A stretch of 64,000 nucleotides of DNA from the NCBI GenBank assembly GCA_963732355.1, contig CAVSZD010000006.1, positions 496,001 to 560,000 of the forward strand, read 5' to 3'. Below are positions 1 through 8,677 of the stretch, piece after piece. The notes under the pieces were generated by a model. That model was not told where the DNA came from. It searched no databases and worked only from the letters and a program-made list of their open reading frames with translations. Position numbers and translations under genes: made by a program. Each line of letters opens with the position of its first letter. Positions within the stretch are counted from its first letter, which is position 1. Origin of the DNA: JADKAV01 sp963732355 (GTDB lineage: Bacteria; Actinomycetota; Actinomycetes; S36-B12; UBA10799).

Positions 1-575
1 GGGGCATCCGGAGCCGGGCGGTACTGGGCTGGACGACCGTCGAAGAACGCCGTGCGCATCCCGCCTGGCATGACGCAGGTGACGCGCAGACGCTCTCCCA
101 ACTCCGCGTTGAGCGCCCGGGACAGTCCCACGACACCGAACTTGGAAGCGCAATAGGCGCTGGCATCAGGCAACGCCCTGCGGCCCAGTGTCGAGGCAAC
201 GGTCACCACCTGCCCTCCGGACTCGAACAGGGCCGGCAGGGCAGCCCGGATCACAGCCGCGGTTCCCAGCAGGTTCACCTGGACCACACGTTCCCAGTCG
301 GCGGTCTTCACCGATTCCAGAGGGCCGCACGAGTCGACAGCAGCGCAGGTGACGACGGCGTCGAGGCCGTCCTGGGCGATCATCGCGACGACGGACTCCG
401 TCATCTCGGTGTCCGCGAGGTCGACTGTGAAGTGGGCATGACCGTCGCGACCCGGCGTCAGGTCGATGATCAACGGAACACCTCCGGCCTTCGCCACAGC
501 GTGCGCTACCGCCGCTCCGAGCCCCGACGATCCACCAGTGATCAGGACCCGCCCTAGGCCGGTTGTGTCTGACAT
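1..575 (-). CDS. SDR family oxidoreductase, 3' end cut by window
   Basis: Short-chain dehydrogenase/reductase, about 191 residues visible; the C-terminus lies beyond base 1. The N-terminus holds the Rossmann glycine motif TGGSSGLG (residues about 13-20). The catalytic Ser-Tyr-Lys is seen as VAS and then SAYCASK, followed by the PGG-type motif after beta 6. The ATG at 575 lies inside the end of hldE (22-bp overlap), so the two are co-translated. It has the classical short SDR build, not the extended epimerase build of HldD. A role as the missing heptose epimerase is therefore not supported, but oxidation or reduction of a sugar intermediate of this cluster is plausible. Substrate unknown. Confidence 0.85.
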   Translation of the reverse strand, partial: MSDTTGLGRVLITGGSSGLGAAVAHAVAKAGGVPLIIDLTPGRDGHAHFTVDLADTEMTESVVAMIAQDGLDAVVTCAAVDSCGPLESVKTADWERVVQVNLLGTAAVIRAALPALFESGGQVVTVASTLGRRALPDASAYCASKFGVVGLSRALNAELGERLRVTCVMPGGMRTAFFDGRPAQYRPAPDA

Positions 576-1969
576 TGCTCATCCTCCTCTTCGATGGCGC
601 CGGTGCCGGCGCGCGCTGATTCGACCAGCAACGTGGTGCTGCGGCCCTGCAGAGTGGGGAGAACGACGACCTCACCGCCGTGCTCACGCACGACGCGGGC
701 TTCGGGTATCGCGTCCTCGCGGTAGTCGCCGCCCTTGGCGAAGATGTGCGGTTTGAGGCGCCGCACGACCTCGGTCGCGGTGTGCTCCTCGAATATCTCC
801 ACGGCGTTCACGCAATCGAGTGCCTGCAGGATGGTCGCCCGGTCCTCCTGTGGGACCAGCGGGCGTTGCGATCCCTTCAGATGACGCACGCTGGAGTCGC
901 TGTTCAGGGCCACGATCAGGCAGTCACCCAGTGCGCGGGCGGAACGCAAGTACTTGACGTGCCCGGCATGCAGCAGATCAAAGCAGCCCCCGGCCAGCAC
1001 GACGGTCCCACCTCGCTCGCGCACGGCGCTGGCCATACCCTCGGCCAACGTCCCTCGCGATTCGGACTGCCCAGCACCCGGATCGTCCAGCGCCTTGGCA
1101 GCACCTCCGCGACCTAGGAAGTCCGCCGCGCCGTCCACGCCGGTGCGCACGGCCTGGGCTATGTCCTGACCCTGCGCCAGACCCACAGCGATGCCCGCAG
1201 CGCAGGCATCGCCGGCCCCGCAGGTGTCACCAGCGACGTTCCGCTGCGCAGGCACGACCAACGCAGTGCGTCTGGGCGCACACACGACAGCCCCACGGTT
1301 GCCGAGAGTCACGGTGACGCTGCGAGCCCGCCACTTCTTGGTGAGATCTTTTCCCTGCCGTATCGAGCTCGGCAGGTCGGTGCCAGCGGCCCCGCTGAAG
1401 TGCTGGGCCTCCCGCACGTTGGGGGTGACGGTCGTGACCCCGGGCACCGGACTCGCGCCCCTTGGGTGAGGGTCCCAGACCAGAGGTGCTCTCCCGAGGG
1501 CGGACCTGATCCTGGCGTGCGACGTCACCCCCAGTCCGTAGTCACTGACCAGGACGGCCGCAGCCTCGGCGAGGACATCGTCGAGGTCGGGATGCGCAGC
1601 GCGCAGCGGGTACCCCGCCGAGGTGGTCTGATCCATGCGCAACAGAGTGCGGTCGGCCACCCTCACGCGGGTCTTGACCACGGTGCTGTCGGCTCCCAGA
1701 TTGATCACCGTCATCCGTGACTCGAGCATCTCCGCGAGCCGCTCGCCGGCAGCGTCTCGGGCGATCGCTGTGACCAACACGACCGGGCCGGATTGCGCGG
1801 CGATGAGGGCGGCGAGGCCGGCCCCACCGGGCCGGGCGGACTCGTCGATGGACTCCACCACTGGCGCCGGCTCGTCCGGGCACAGCCTGGACACCGACCC
1901 GGTGAGGTCGATGTCGAGCATGGCGTCGCCGACGACCACCAGCCGCGACCGCGAGCCGGCTGTCGTCAT
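554..1969 (-). CDS. hldE: Bifunctional heptose-7-phosphate kinase / heptose-1-phosphate nucleotidyltransferase
   Basis: Two-domain protein of 471 residues. The N-terminal PfkB/ribokinase domain (about 1-300) carries the anion-hole motif GAGD near residues 251-254. The C-terminal nucleotidyltransferase domain (about 320-460) has the HxGH motif as HAGH near 334-337 and a KGGDY motif further on. This order matches HldE (RfaE), which phosphorylates D-glycero-D-manno-heptose-7-phosphate and then activates the 1-phosphate with ATP. An in-frame ATG exists at 2005, but the ATG at 1969 makes a 4-base ATGA overlap with the gmhA stop, as elsewhere in the cluster, so I prefer it. The GGAxN motif of PfkB enzymes is altered to GGAGL. 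The nucleotide (ADP or another NDP) is inferred. Confidence 0.9.
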   Translation of the reverse strand: MTTAGSRSRLVVVGDAMLDIDLTGSVSRLCPDEPAPVVESIDESARPGGAGLAALIAAQSGPVVLVTAIARDAAGERLAEMLESRMTVINLGADSTVVKTRVRVADRTLLRMDQTTSAGYPLRAAHPDLDDVLAEAAAVLVSDYGLGVTSHARIRSALGRAPLVWDPHPRGASPVPGVTTVTPNVREAQHFSGAAGTDLPSSIRQGKDLTKKWRARSVTVTLGNRGAVVCAPRRTALVVPAQRNVAGDTCGAGDACAAGIAVGLAQGQDIAQAVRTGVDGAADFLGRGGAAKALDDPGAGQSESRGTLAEGMASAVRERGGTVVLAGGCFDLLHAGHVKYLRSARALGDCLIVALNSDSSVRHLKGSQRPLVPQEDRATILQALDCVNAVEIFEEHTATEVVRRLKPHIFAKGGDYREDAIPEARVVREHGGEVVVLPTLQGRSTTLLVESARAGTGAIEEEDEQCQTQPA

Positions 1970-2580
1970 GACGTCCGCCGCACTTGCGCGTCGAACGTCG
2001 CGCACAGGATGTGGATGGCCACCAGTTGCACTTCCTGGATCGCACTGGTGGATGACGAATGGATGACCGCCACCTCGTCACAGATCTGGGCCAGCGGGTT
2101 GGGCACTGGGCCGGTCATGGCCCACGTGGTCACACCCAAGCGGGCGGCGCGCTCGGCCGCCTCCAGCAGGTTCTCGCTGTGCCCACTCGTGGACAGCAGG
2201 ATGAGCACGTCGCCAGCGCGCGCGTGCGCCTCGACCTGCCGGGCGAACATGTGCTGTACGCCGTAGTCGTTGGCGATCGCCGTCAGCGACGAAGTCTCGG
2301 CGTGCAACGAGATTGCCGAGAAGGGCGGGCGGTCGTAGCGGAAGCGCCCGACCATCTCGGCGGTGAGATGCTGCGCCTCGGCGGCACTGCCACCGTTGCC
2401 ACAGACCAACAGCCGTCGGCCCGCCGGGAGTCGGCCAGCCAACCGCCGGCCCCAAGAGGCCGCGCGGTGCAGAGCCGGACCCGACTGTCCAAGCGCGTTC
2501 AGCGTCGCTGCCCGGTGCTCTTCAACGATGCCCTCCTCGACAACGTCGAGCGGGGCCGGTGTGACCCTGACGGTGGTCAT
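1966..2580 (-). CDS. gmhA: Phosphoheptose isomerase (sedoheptulose-7-phosphate isomerase)
   Basis: 204 residues with one SIS domain. The signature CGNGGSAAEAQH lies at residues 60-71 and the STSGHSEN phosphate loop near 130-137. A Glu/His-containing stretch (IQEVQLVAIH) near 182-191 matches the active-site helix of GmhA. The enzyme turns sedoheptulose-7-phosphate into D-glycero-D-manno-heptose-7-phosphate, the first step of nucleotide-heptose synthesis, in the cytoplasm. Its start codon overlaps the stop of the upstream glycosyltransferase by one base (TGATG) and its stop overlaps hldE, so the genes form one transcription unit. Confidence 0.92.
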   Translation of the reverse strand: MTTVRVTPAPLDVVEEGIVEEHRAATLNALGQSGPALHRAASWGRRLAGRLPAGRRLLVCGNGGSAAEAQHLTAEMVGRFRYDRPPFSAISLHAETSSLTAIANDYGVQHMFARQVEAHARAGDVLILLSTSGHSENLLEAAERAARLGVTTWAMTGPVPNPLAQICDEVAVIHSSSTSAIQEVQLVAIHILCATFDAQVRRTS

Positions 2581-3818
2581 CAGCTGCCCGTCCGGCCCAA
2601 CGCCAGGCCGCGGCGAGTGCGGCGCTCGGCGAGCATCTGCACGTAGACGGCCTCGGTGGCCTGGGCCACTTTGTCCCAGCCGTACAGCCGCTCGACCTTG
2701 CGCCGCGCCCGGGCACCCATACGGGCACGCAGATCGGCGTCGGCTAGCAAACGCTGCACGGCTCGGGCCGCCTTCTGCGGAGACTTCGGCGGCACCAGCA
2801 GTCCGGTGCGCCCGTCATCGACGGTGTCCAGCAGCCCGCCGACAGCCGTGCCCACCAGTGGTTTGGCGCAAGCCATGATCTCCAGAGGCACGATGCCGAA
2901 AGGCTCGTACCAGGGCAAGCAGACGGCCACATCCACACCGGCCAGCAGCCGCGGGATGTCCTCGCGCGAGACTGCCCCGACGAAGTCCACTTGCTGTGCA
3001 ACACCGAGCTCCGTGGCCAGGTCGCGAAGCCGTGCCACTTCGGGATCCGAGTCGATGCCGGCACGGTCCGGGCCGCCGGCAACCACCAATTCCACGTCCG
3101 GAAGTTCGCGCAGCGTCTCGACCGCCTCGCCAACTCCCTTGCGCGGCACAAGCCGGCTCAGGGAAAGTACCCGGTGGGCGAAGCGCCGCTCGGGCAGCAG
3201 GGGTTCGACGTCGTCCACGGGCACGAACGCCTTGGAGTCCACCCCGCACGGCACGACGTCGATGCTCGCCTGGTCTGAGACGATCTGACGCAGTTCCTGG
3301 ACCTCGTCGCTGCAGGTCGCGATCACACGGTCAACGTGTGTCATCAGTTGCCGCTCCCCGGGGATCCGCGCGGCCGGGCTCGTGTCCGCCCGGCCCTGGT
3401 GCCGCTTCTTCACCACCCCGAGGGCGTGGAAGGTGATGGCGGTCGGCACGTCCAGGCTGTCGGCTGCCGGCTGCGCTGCGATGCCGCTCATCCAGAAATG
3501 CGAGTGCACGATGTCCGGCTGCCACCTGGTCCACTGCTCCTGCAGGATCTCGGACATCCTCGGCAGGAAGGGACCGAACTCGTCCTTGGGCACAGGTTGC
3601 GCCGGCCCGGCGTCCATGTGGTGGACACGGACCCCGGCCGCCAACTCGACGTAGGCGGGCACATCCGGGTCGTCCCTTCGGGTGTGCACGATCACCTCGT
3701 GACCGCGGCGAGCCAGCGCCCGCGACAGCGCGTCGACGTGGACGTTCTGCCCGCCGGCGTCCTCACCTCCCAGCACAGCCAGGGGACTGGCGTGTTCGGA
3801 AACCATTGCGATCCTCAT
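2580..3818 (-). CDS. GT4 family glycosyltransferase
   Basis: 412 residues with the two Rossmann-like domains of retaining GT4 enzymes. An N-terminal GGQNVHV loop (about 22-28) and IVHSHFWMSG (about 103-112) are acceptor-side motifs. SRLVPRKG (221-228) holds the basic residues that bind the nucleotide diphosphate, and EPFGIVPLE (305-313) is an intact E-x7-E. The pattern resembles sucrose-phosphate-synthase/MshA-like GT4 proteins. Within this cluster it probably transfers an activated sugar to a surface glycan or small acceptor; neither donor nor acceptor can be read from sequence. The upstream gene overlaps it by 4 bases. Confidence 0.87.
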   Translation of the reverse strand: MRIAMVSEHASPLAVLGGEDAGGQNVHVDALSRALARRGHEVIVHTRRDDPDVPAYVELAAGVRVHHMDAGPAQPVPKDEFGPFLPRMSEILQEQWTRWQPDIVHSHFWMSGIAAQPAADSLDVPTAITFHALGVVKKRHQGRADTSPAARIPGERQLMTHVDRVIATCSDEVQELRQIVSDQASIDVVPCGVDSKAFVPVDDVEPLLPERRFAHRVLSLSRLVPRKGVGEAVETLRELPDVELVVAGGPDRAGIDSDPEVARLRDLATELGVAQQVDFVGAVSREDIPRLLAGVDVAVCLPWYEPFGIVPLEIMACAKPLVGTAVGGLLDTVDDGRTGLLVPPKSPQKAARAVQRLLADADLRARMGARARRKVERLYGWDKVAQATEAVYVQMLAERRTRRGLALGRTGS

Positions 3819-4774
3819 CCGTGGACCTCCTTCAGTACGCGGTCCCAGTCGGTCTGGAACCGCTGCAGGCTGTAGCGATCGATGACTGCGGTACGGCAGG
3901 CCCGGCCCACGGCTTGCGCGGTGGCCGGGTCGTGGATGAACTCGCGCACTGCGGCGCGCATCCGTTCGAGGTCGTTCGTGATGACGGCCGGACTTTCGGC
4001 CAGTCCTTCAGGCGCCTCGGTGGTCGACAGCGCGACGACCGGCATGCCCAGGTACATCGCCTCGAGCATGGACAGGCCCAGGCTCGTCCACCGGCACAGG
4101 TGCACGTACACCCTGCGCCCGGAGAGCATGTCGTGCAGGGAGTTGTGGGCGACGTCGCCGTGCCCGACGATGTCGTGGCGGTAGGAGCCGTTCGTCAGGG
4201 GTGCCGTGTCGATCCCGAATGCGTCGACGGGCGCGACGGCCGCGATCTCCGGCAGCAGATTCATCCCGGTCACCCGACCCCGCCGGATCGGTTCGTTGGT
4301 GACGTACGCGGCCCGGGGCAGCCTGCCTGTGTAGCGCAGTCCCGGGTCCGGGATCCCGTGCTCCACGACCTGGACCTGGGCTCGCCCGTTGTCCCACATG
4401 AGGGCGTTGAAATGTGTGACATGCACGATCGGAATCAGCGACTGCTCTGCCATCGGATGCCTGGAGTCGACCGGGGATTCGCGTGGTGTGTTGTGCTCGA
4501 CGTAGACGGCCGGGACGTCGACCCCCGGCCACATCCCGCACCACTGCCGGACCAGGTCGATCTCATGGGGACGTTGCAGCACCACGACGTCGAAGTGCTC
4601 GTGGGCGAGTTCGTCGACCGGCACCTCGCGCACGTCCGCGGGCCAGTCGTAGGTTTCCGGCCGGCCCCGGCCGTCGGCGCCGCGATCAGGGGTCACCGGC
4701 ACGATCACCTCGTGGGCGCCTTGCACGAAGGCCGTTGACCACGAACCGTGGACGTGCCACATGAGGACCTTCAT
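3815..4774 (-). CDS. Glycosyltransferase of the heptose cluster (GT-B fold)
   Basis: 319 residues from the ATG at 4774, which forms an ATGA overlap with the stop of the GT9 gene; the frame stays open upstream to 4939 but that part lies inside GT9. The protein starts with a strand typical of GT-B enzymes (MKVLMWHVHGSW). The C-terminal half has a GT4-like donor site, SLGLSMLEAMYLGMPVVALS, where the second acidic residue of the E-x7-E pair is present. The first acidic residue is not obvious. Likely a glycosyltransferase acting with its neighbours; family assignment is less certain than for the flanking genes. Confidence 0.78.
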   Translation of the reverse strand: MKVLMWHVHGSWSTAFVQGAHEVIVPVTPDRGADGRGRPETYDWPADVREVPVDELAHEHFDVVVLQRPHEIDLVRQWCGMWPGVDVPAVYVEHNTPRESPVDSRHPMAEQSLIPIVHVTHFNALMWDNGRAQVQVVEHGIPDPGLRYTGRLPRAAYVTNEPIRRGRVTGMNLLPEIAAVAPVDAFGIDTAPLTNGSYRHDIVGHGDVAHNSLHDMLSGRRVYVHLCRWTSLGLSMLEAMYLGMPVVALSTTEAPEGLAESPAVITNDLERMRAAVREFIHDPATAQAVGRACRTAVIDRYSLQRFQTDWDRVLKEVHG

Positions 4775-5781
4775 GCCGCCACCGTCCCGACCAGGCAGCG
4801 CACAGCCTCCACGACGTCGTGGGCGCTGACTGACGACAGGCATGGGTGGCCCGGGACCGGGCACTGCCGCGCCCTTGTGTCGGCGCAGGCCGCGAGCTGA
4901 TCCCCCAGCACCATGAGCCGTTCGGTGAAGGGCGCCCACTTGCCGGCCGGTACCACCGGGGCGAACAACGACACGACAGGCACCTCGAGCGCCGCGCCGA
5001 GATGGGCTGGTCCGGTGTTGCCGATCACGAGGGCCTGCGCGGACTTGATCACGGCCGCCAGTTCAGCCAGGGTGGTCCGGCCGCCTAAGTCAACCCCGGT
5101 GTCACCGGCCACATGCTTGGTCAGGCTGCGCTCGTCAGGGCTCCCGGTGACGACGACCTGGAATCCGTCCTCGCTGAGAAGCCGGACTGCTTCACGGGCA
5201 CGGTCGCGGTCCCAGCAGCGGGCGGGGGCGTCGGCCCCCGGATGCACGACGACATAGGGGTTGCGCTTGCCGGCCCACTTGACGACCGGCAGCCCACGGC
5301 GGATCCGCGGGCCGCGTCCATCGATCGGATACCCGGCGGCGGCTGCGACCGCCCCACCCCGCTGGGATTCGTGGAGGTCGTCGGCCACAGCCACCCGGAC
5401 ATCGAGCAGGCTGCCCGGGTAGTCGCTGCTGATGCCGCAGATGCGGCCGACGCCTGACAGCCTCAGAAGCAGCGCCGTCGGCAGGCTGCTCTGGAAGGAC
5501 GAGGTCAGGATCAGAGCTTCTTCGAAGCGCCTGCGGCGCAGACCGAACACGAGTTTGGCCAGTTCGCCGGCGCGCACCGGCGGTGGACTGCCATGGACCC
5601 ACGGCGCGTCGAAGACCAGGATCTCGTGCAGGTCCGGGACAAGTCGTGCGGCCGGCTGGCCCTGCGACGAGCACAGCAGCGTGACATCGGCCCCGGTCGC
5701 TGCCACGGCCCGGATCGCGGGGGTGGCCAGTATGACGTCACCCGCGCTGTCGAGTCGGGTGACGAGGACTCTGCGGGCCAT
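4771..5781 (-). CDS. GT9 family (ADP-heptosyltransferase-like) glycosyltransferase
   Basis: 336 residues resembling LPS heptosyltransferases of family GT9. The N-terminus RLDSAGDVILATPAIRA (about 9-25) is the family hallmark. A PGAD segment near residue 180 and the GNTGPAHLGAAL motif near 254-265 belong to the ADP-heptose site. LPS itself is not expected in an actinobacterium, so the acceptor is probably a different cell-surface or secreted glycan. It sits between gmhB (1-bp gap) and another glycosyltransferase (4-bp overlap), consistent with use of the heptose made by this operon. Confidence 0.88.
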   Translation of the reverse strand: MARRVLVTRLDSAGDVILATPAIRAVAATGADVTLLCSSQGQPAARLVPDLHEILVFDAPWVHGSPPPVRAGELAKLVFGLRRRRFEEALILTSSFQSSLPTALLLRLSGVGRICGISSDYPGSLLDVRVAVADDLHESQRGGAVAAAAGYPIDGRGPRIRRGLPVVKWAGKRNPYVVVHPGADAPARCWDRDRAREAVRLLSEDGFQVVVTGSPDERSLTKHVAGDTGVDLGGRTTLAELAAVIKSAQALVIGNTGPAHLGAALEVPVVSLFAPVVPAGKWAPFTERLMVLGDQLAACADTRARQCPVPGHPCLSSVSAHDVVEAVRCLVGTVAA

Positions 5782-5782
5782 T

Positions 5783-6319
5783 TCAGGCCGCCTGCTCGCG
5801 CTGACTCAGAACCCATTCGACCGCCCGACCGAGGTCGGCGAACCAGAGTCCGGCCCGGGCGATCTCACCGGGCAGAGTGCGTTCGGTCGGGATGAGGATT
5901 CCGGCGGCGCGGGCCGCCTCGGCAGCCCCCACATCCATGACGGTGTCACCGATGACGACCACGTTCTCTGGTTGCACGCCCAGGGCGTCGGCGGCGCGCA
6001 GCACCAGGCCGGGCGCAGGCTTTCGGCAACTGCATTCGTCCACGGGAGCGTGCGGGCAGTATTGCCAGGTGTCGAAGGGGCCGACCAGTTCATCGACCCG
6101 GGCGTTCACGGCCTCCACCTGCTCGACTGTGAGCAGTCCCAGTCCGATGCCCGCCTGGTTGGTCACCACTCCGACGGGGATGCCCTCGCAGCGCAACCTG
6201 CGCACGGCCGCGGCCGCGCCAGGAACCGGTCGGACCTTGTCGGGATCGCCGTTATAGGGCGGATCGTCGATGGTGATCGTGTGATCCCGATCGAAGAGCA
6301 CCGCATCGATGGCGGACAT
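5783..6319 (-). CDS. gmhB: D-glycero-D-manno-heptose 1,7-bisphosphate phosphatase (HAD)
   Basis: 178-residue HAD hydrolase. The nucleophile motif is FDRDHT (residues 9-14), with Asp10 as nucleophile and Asp12 as acid/base. VVTNQAGIG (51-59) is motif II. A zinc-binding loop typical of GmhB and histidinol phosphatases is seen as C88-x-H90-x5-C96-x-C98. RKP and GDTVMD supply motifs III and IV. It removes the 7-phosphate so that HldE can load the nucleotide. First gene of the cluster, preceded by an AAGGAG ribosome-binding site and a 291-bp gap, so the operon promoter probably lies in 6320-6610. Confidence 0.9.
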   Translation of the reverse strand: MSAIDAVLFDRDHTITIDDPPYNGDPDKVRPVPGAAAAVRRLRCEGIPVGVVTNQAGIGLGLLTVEQVEAVNARVDELVGPFDTWQYCPHAPVDECSCRKPAPGLVLRAADALGVQPENVVVIGDTVMDVGAAEAARAAGILIPTERTLPGEIARAGLWFADLGRAVEWVLSQREQAA

Positions 6320-6610
6320 GGGTTGCTCCTTTGGCAGCCCCTCGTGAGAGGGTTCGGAAGAGTTGGGGATTCTTGCCCTGAGGCGCCGAGTTCATACCCG
6401 AAGAGCGCGGCAACGATCTGGTCCGCCGGTGACGTGGCCCCAGTGGGCCCCCTGAGTTCAGAGAACGCCTCGGCGCGTGCGAGTGTCCGGATTTGCAGGT
6501 TGATCATGGACCTCTGGCGTCGGCCCCTCATGGTGAGCGGGCTTAGGCCTCTATGAGCCTGCAAAGCCGGACACGCACGGCGAACCAACCGGTTCTTGCC
6601 CAGGTAATCC
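6320..6610. promoter_or_regulatory. Gap upstream of the heptose operon; probable promoter region
   Basis: 291 bp between the end of the glycosyltransferase-sigma fusion gene and gmhB, both on the minus strand. A minus-strand frame from an ATG near 6508 runs into gmhB but has no ribosome-binding site and no recognisable product. No clear sigma-factor consensus pair or terminator hairpin could be settled by eye. Confidence 0.35.
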
Positions 6611-8407
6611 TTAAGCAGCCTTGCGCTGCGTCGCGACCTCGGTGACGTCATCGGCGTTGTGCCATGACCTGGGCAGCGGGACATCGTTCAGGACGTGGTC
6701 GCGAAGTGCCGCGAGAGTCCTGGTGATCAACCGCGATACGTGGACCTGTGAGAGCCCCAGGCGCTCAGCGATCTCGGCCTGGGTGTGCTCGCCATAGAAG
6801 CGCATCAGCAGAATCTCGCGTTCCCGCTCCGGCAGCTGTTGCAAGGCCGCAGTGACCGACTCGCGCAACTCGACATACTCGAGGTTGCCGTCGACGTCAC
6901 CGACGAGATCGACGAAAGTCTCGTCGCCATTCTCGCCCATCGGATGGTCCAGCGATTTCGAGCTCATGGCCTCACCTCGGGCCTGCATGGCTTGCAGGAC
7001 TTCCTCCTCCAGCAGCCCGAGTTTCTCCGCGACCTGCGCGGTCGTGGCCTCCTGGCCCGTGGCAGCGCGCACTTCGTCACTGACCTTCTGAACCTTCAGC
7101 GAGGCCTCCTGCAGACTGCGTGGCACCCGCGCGGCCCAGCCGTGATCGCGGAAGTGGCGACGCAGCTCACCCAGGATCGTCGGCACGGCGAACGAGTGGA
7201 ACTCACTGCCGCGGTCGGGGTTGAAGCGAGCTGCTGCTCGTACCAGTCCCAGGGAGGCGACTTGCACGAGGTCGTCGATGCGCTGTCCGCGCCCGGAGTA
7301 GCGGTGGGCCAACTGCCGGGCCAACTGCATGTGGTCCAGTGCCAACTTCTCGCCCTGCGCCGTCAGCGGCGGGGTGGTGGACGTGGTCTGCATCAAGGGT
7401 CCCGCCAGCTCCTGCGGTTCCGGCTTCAGTTGCAGATACCCGTCGCGGACACTGTGGCCGGCGGCCTCCAGACCGTGCAAAGCGCTGACCCTGCTCAGGG
7501 CAGAGGCACCCATGCCGCGGCATCGAAGCGGATCTCGCAGCAGCGCGGCCACAGCGCTGCCAAGAGCGCCGATACCTTCGCGGCCGTCATAGAGCACACC
7601 GGTCGCGCCCGGCAGGATGTGGTCAAGGTGCGCCTCCTGGGCAACGGCAACTGCCGCGACACCGTGGGCGGCAGCTTGCAGGACATGGGCGGCGTGACGC
7701 GCGCTGTCCTCGCCTGCCAGCAGCAGTCCGGCACCTCGCCAGATGCTCGCCGGGTGGCTCACCCCGGTGGCAGGACGGTAGTCGATGCGGTCATGCAGCC
7801 CCAGCTTTCGCGACATACGCCGCAGCTGCGTGCGGTCCCGATCGGGCAGCGGGCCCAGCACAACGAGCCGGTTCCCGGGCCAATACTGCATGGAGGCGAT
7901 GATCTTCTCAAGGGCCTCGCCACGGGCCATCGTCACGACGTGACCGGCCTTAGACGTCGGGCTTTCGGAAACAGCCGGCTCTGGTACGGCCACCGTCCCG
8001 AGGTGGGTGAGGACCTTGACACCCCGGTTGCGCCAGTCGTCCTGCTCTGCGATGGACATCGGCATGACGGCATCGACCATGCGTGCCAGTCGCTGCTCGA
8101 TCGCCGTGGAAACGGGGTGTTCGTCGAATGTGGCGACGATCGGGATCTGGTCGGGTCGCGCGGCGAGCGCAGCCGTCGTTGCAGCGACCCCCAAAGAATG
8201 GATGACATCGGGAGAGGACTGCTTCCAGCGCCGGCGAAGGGCCTCTTCGCACTGCCGCGCAGTGGTGGCGGCGTCGGTCATGGACTTCTGGATATCGGTG
8301 TGAACTTCGAACCCGGACGTGGAGATCTTGTCGATCAGGGACTCGATCGCGCTGGGTGGAAGGTGTGACACGTCGGATAGTTGGCGGGAGATTACGTGAA
8401 CCAGCAT
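6611..8407 (-). CDS. Fusion: degenerate GT4-like glycosyltransferase + SigB/SigF-family sigma factor
   Basis: One open frame of 598 residues with two unrelated halves. Residues 1 to about 330 look like a GT4 glycosyltransferase: PDVIHSLGVAATTAALAA (66-83), a TFDEH acceptor loop, PMSIAEQDDW (116-125), then a second Rossmann-like half with LGPLPDRDR and ATGVLYDGREG. The E-x7-E site is lost (region 232-244 has only the first Glu), so transfer activity is doubtful. Residues about 345-575 are a sigma-70 protein of the stress/sporulation group: region 2 with DDLVQVASLGL (378-388), region 3, and region 4 LPEREREILLMRFYGEHTQ with a helix-turn-helix near 543-562. RBS GAGG precedes the ATG at 8407. Met339 (7393) could start a stand-alone sigma factor, but its ribosome-binding site is weak. 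Probable link: sugar or nucleotide-sugar sensing coupled to promoter choice (inference). Confidence 0.85.
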   Translation of the reverse strand: MLVHVISRQLSDVSHLPPSAIESLIDKISTSGFEVHTDIQKSMTDAATTARQCEEALRRRWKQSSPDVIHSLGVAATTAALAARPDQIPIVATFDEHPVSTAIEQRLARMVDAVMPMSIAEQDDWRNRGVKVLTHLGTVAVPEPAVSESPTSKAGHVVTMARGEALEKIIASMQYWPGNRLVVLGPLPDRDRTQLRRMSRKLGLHDRIDYRPATGVSHPASIWRGAGLLLAGEDSARHAAHVLQAAAHGVAAVAVAQEAHLDHILPGATGVLYDGREGIGALGSAVAALLRDPLRCRGMGASALSRVSALHGLEAAGHSVRDGYLQLKPEPQELAGPLMQTTSTTPPLTAQGEKLALDHMQLARQLAHRYSGRGQRIDDLVQVASLGLVRAAARFNPDRGSEFHSFAVPTILGELRRHFRDHGWAARVPRSLQEASLKVQKVSDEVRAATGQEATTAQVAEKLGLLEEEVLQAMQARGEAMSSKSLDHPMGENGDETFVDLVGDVDGNLEYVELRESVTAALQQLPEREREILLMRFYGEHTQAEIAERLGLSQVHVSRLITRTLAALRDHVLNDVPLPRSWHNADDVTEVATQRKAA

Positions 8408-8677
8408 TAGGTACCTCGCTCAGCGGCAGTTCGTTTGGCGGTGAGCGACGCGGCCTGCACTCTGAAGCGCACGTCGGCGAGGGACATGTACCCCGCTCGG
8501 AGGTTTCTATCCCAAGGAAATGGATCCGTGACCTTACAGATCCTGGTCGGTTCCGACCCAGATCTGGGTGGCCGGATGGACCTTTAGATACGCCACCCTG
8601 CTGGACGTGGCAACGACGTTACCGCCCTCGCCGAATGATGTAAAGAAGTTCCTGAAATTGATTCGTCAACAAGGATT

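Noticed and set aside
1..575. SDR as the HldD epimerase
   Set aside because: It has the classical short SDR pattern with YCASK and PGG motifs, not the extended-SDR layout of HldD.
6785..8368. Long plus-strand open frame opposite the sigma fusion gene
   Set aside because: No recognisable domain; it is the mirror of a convincing coding frame.
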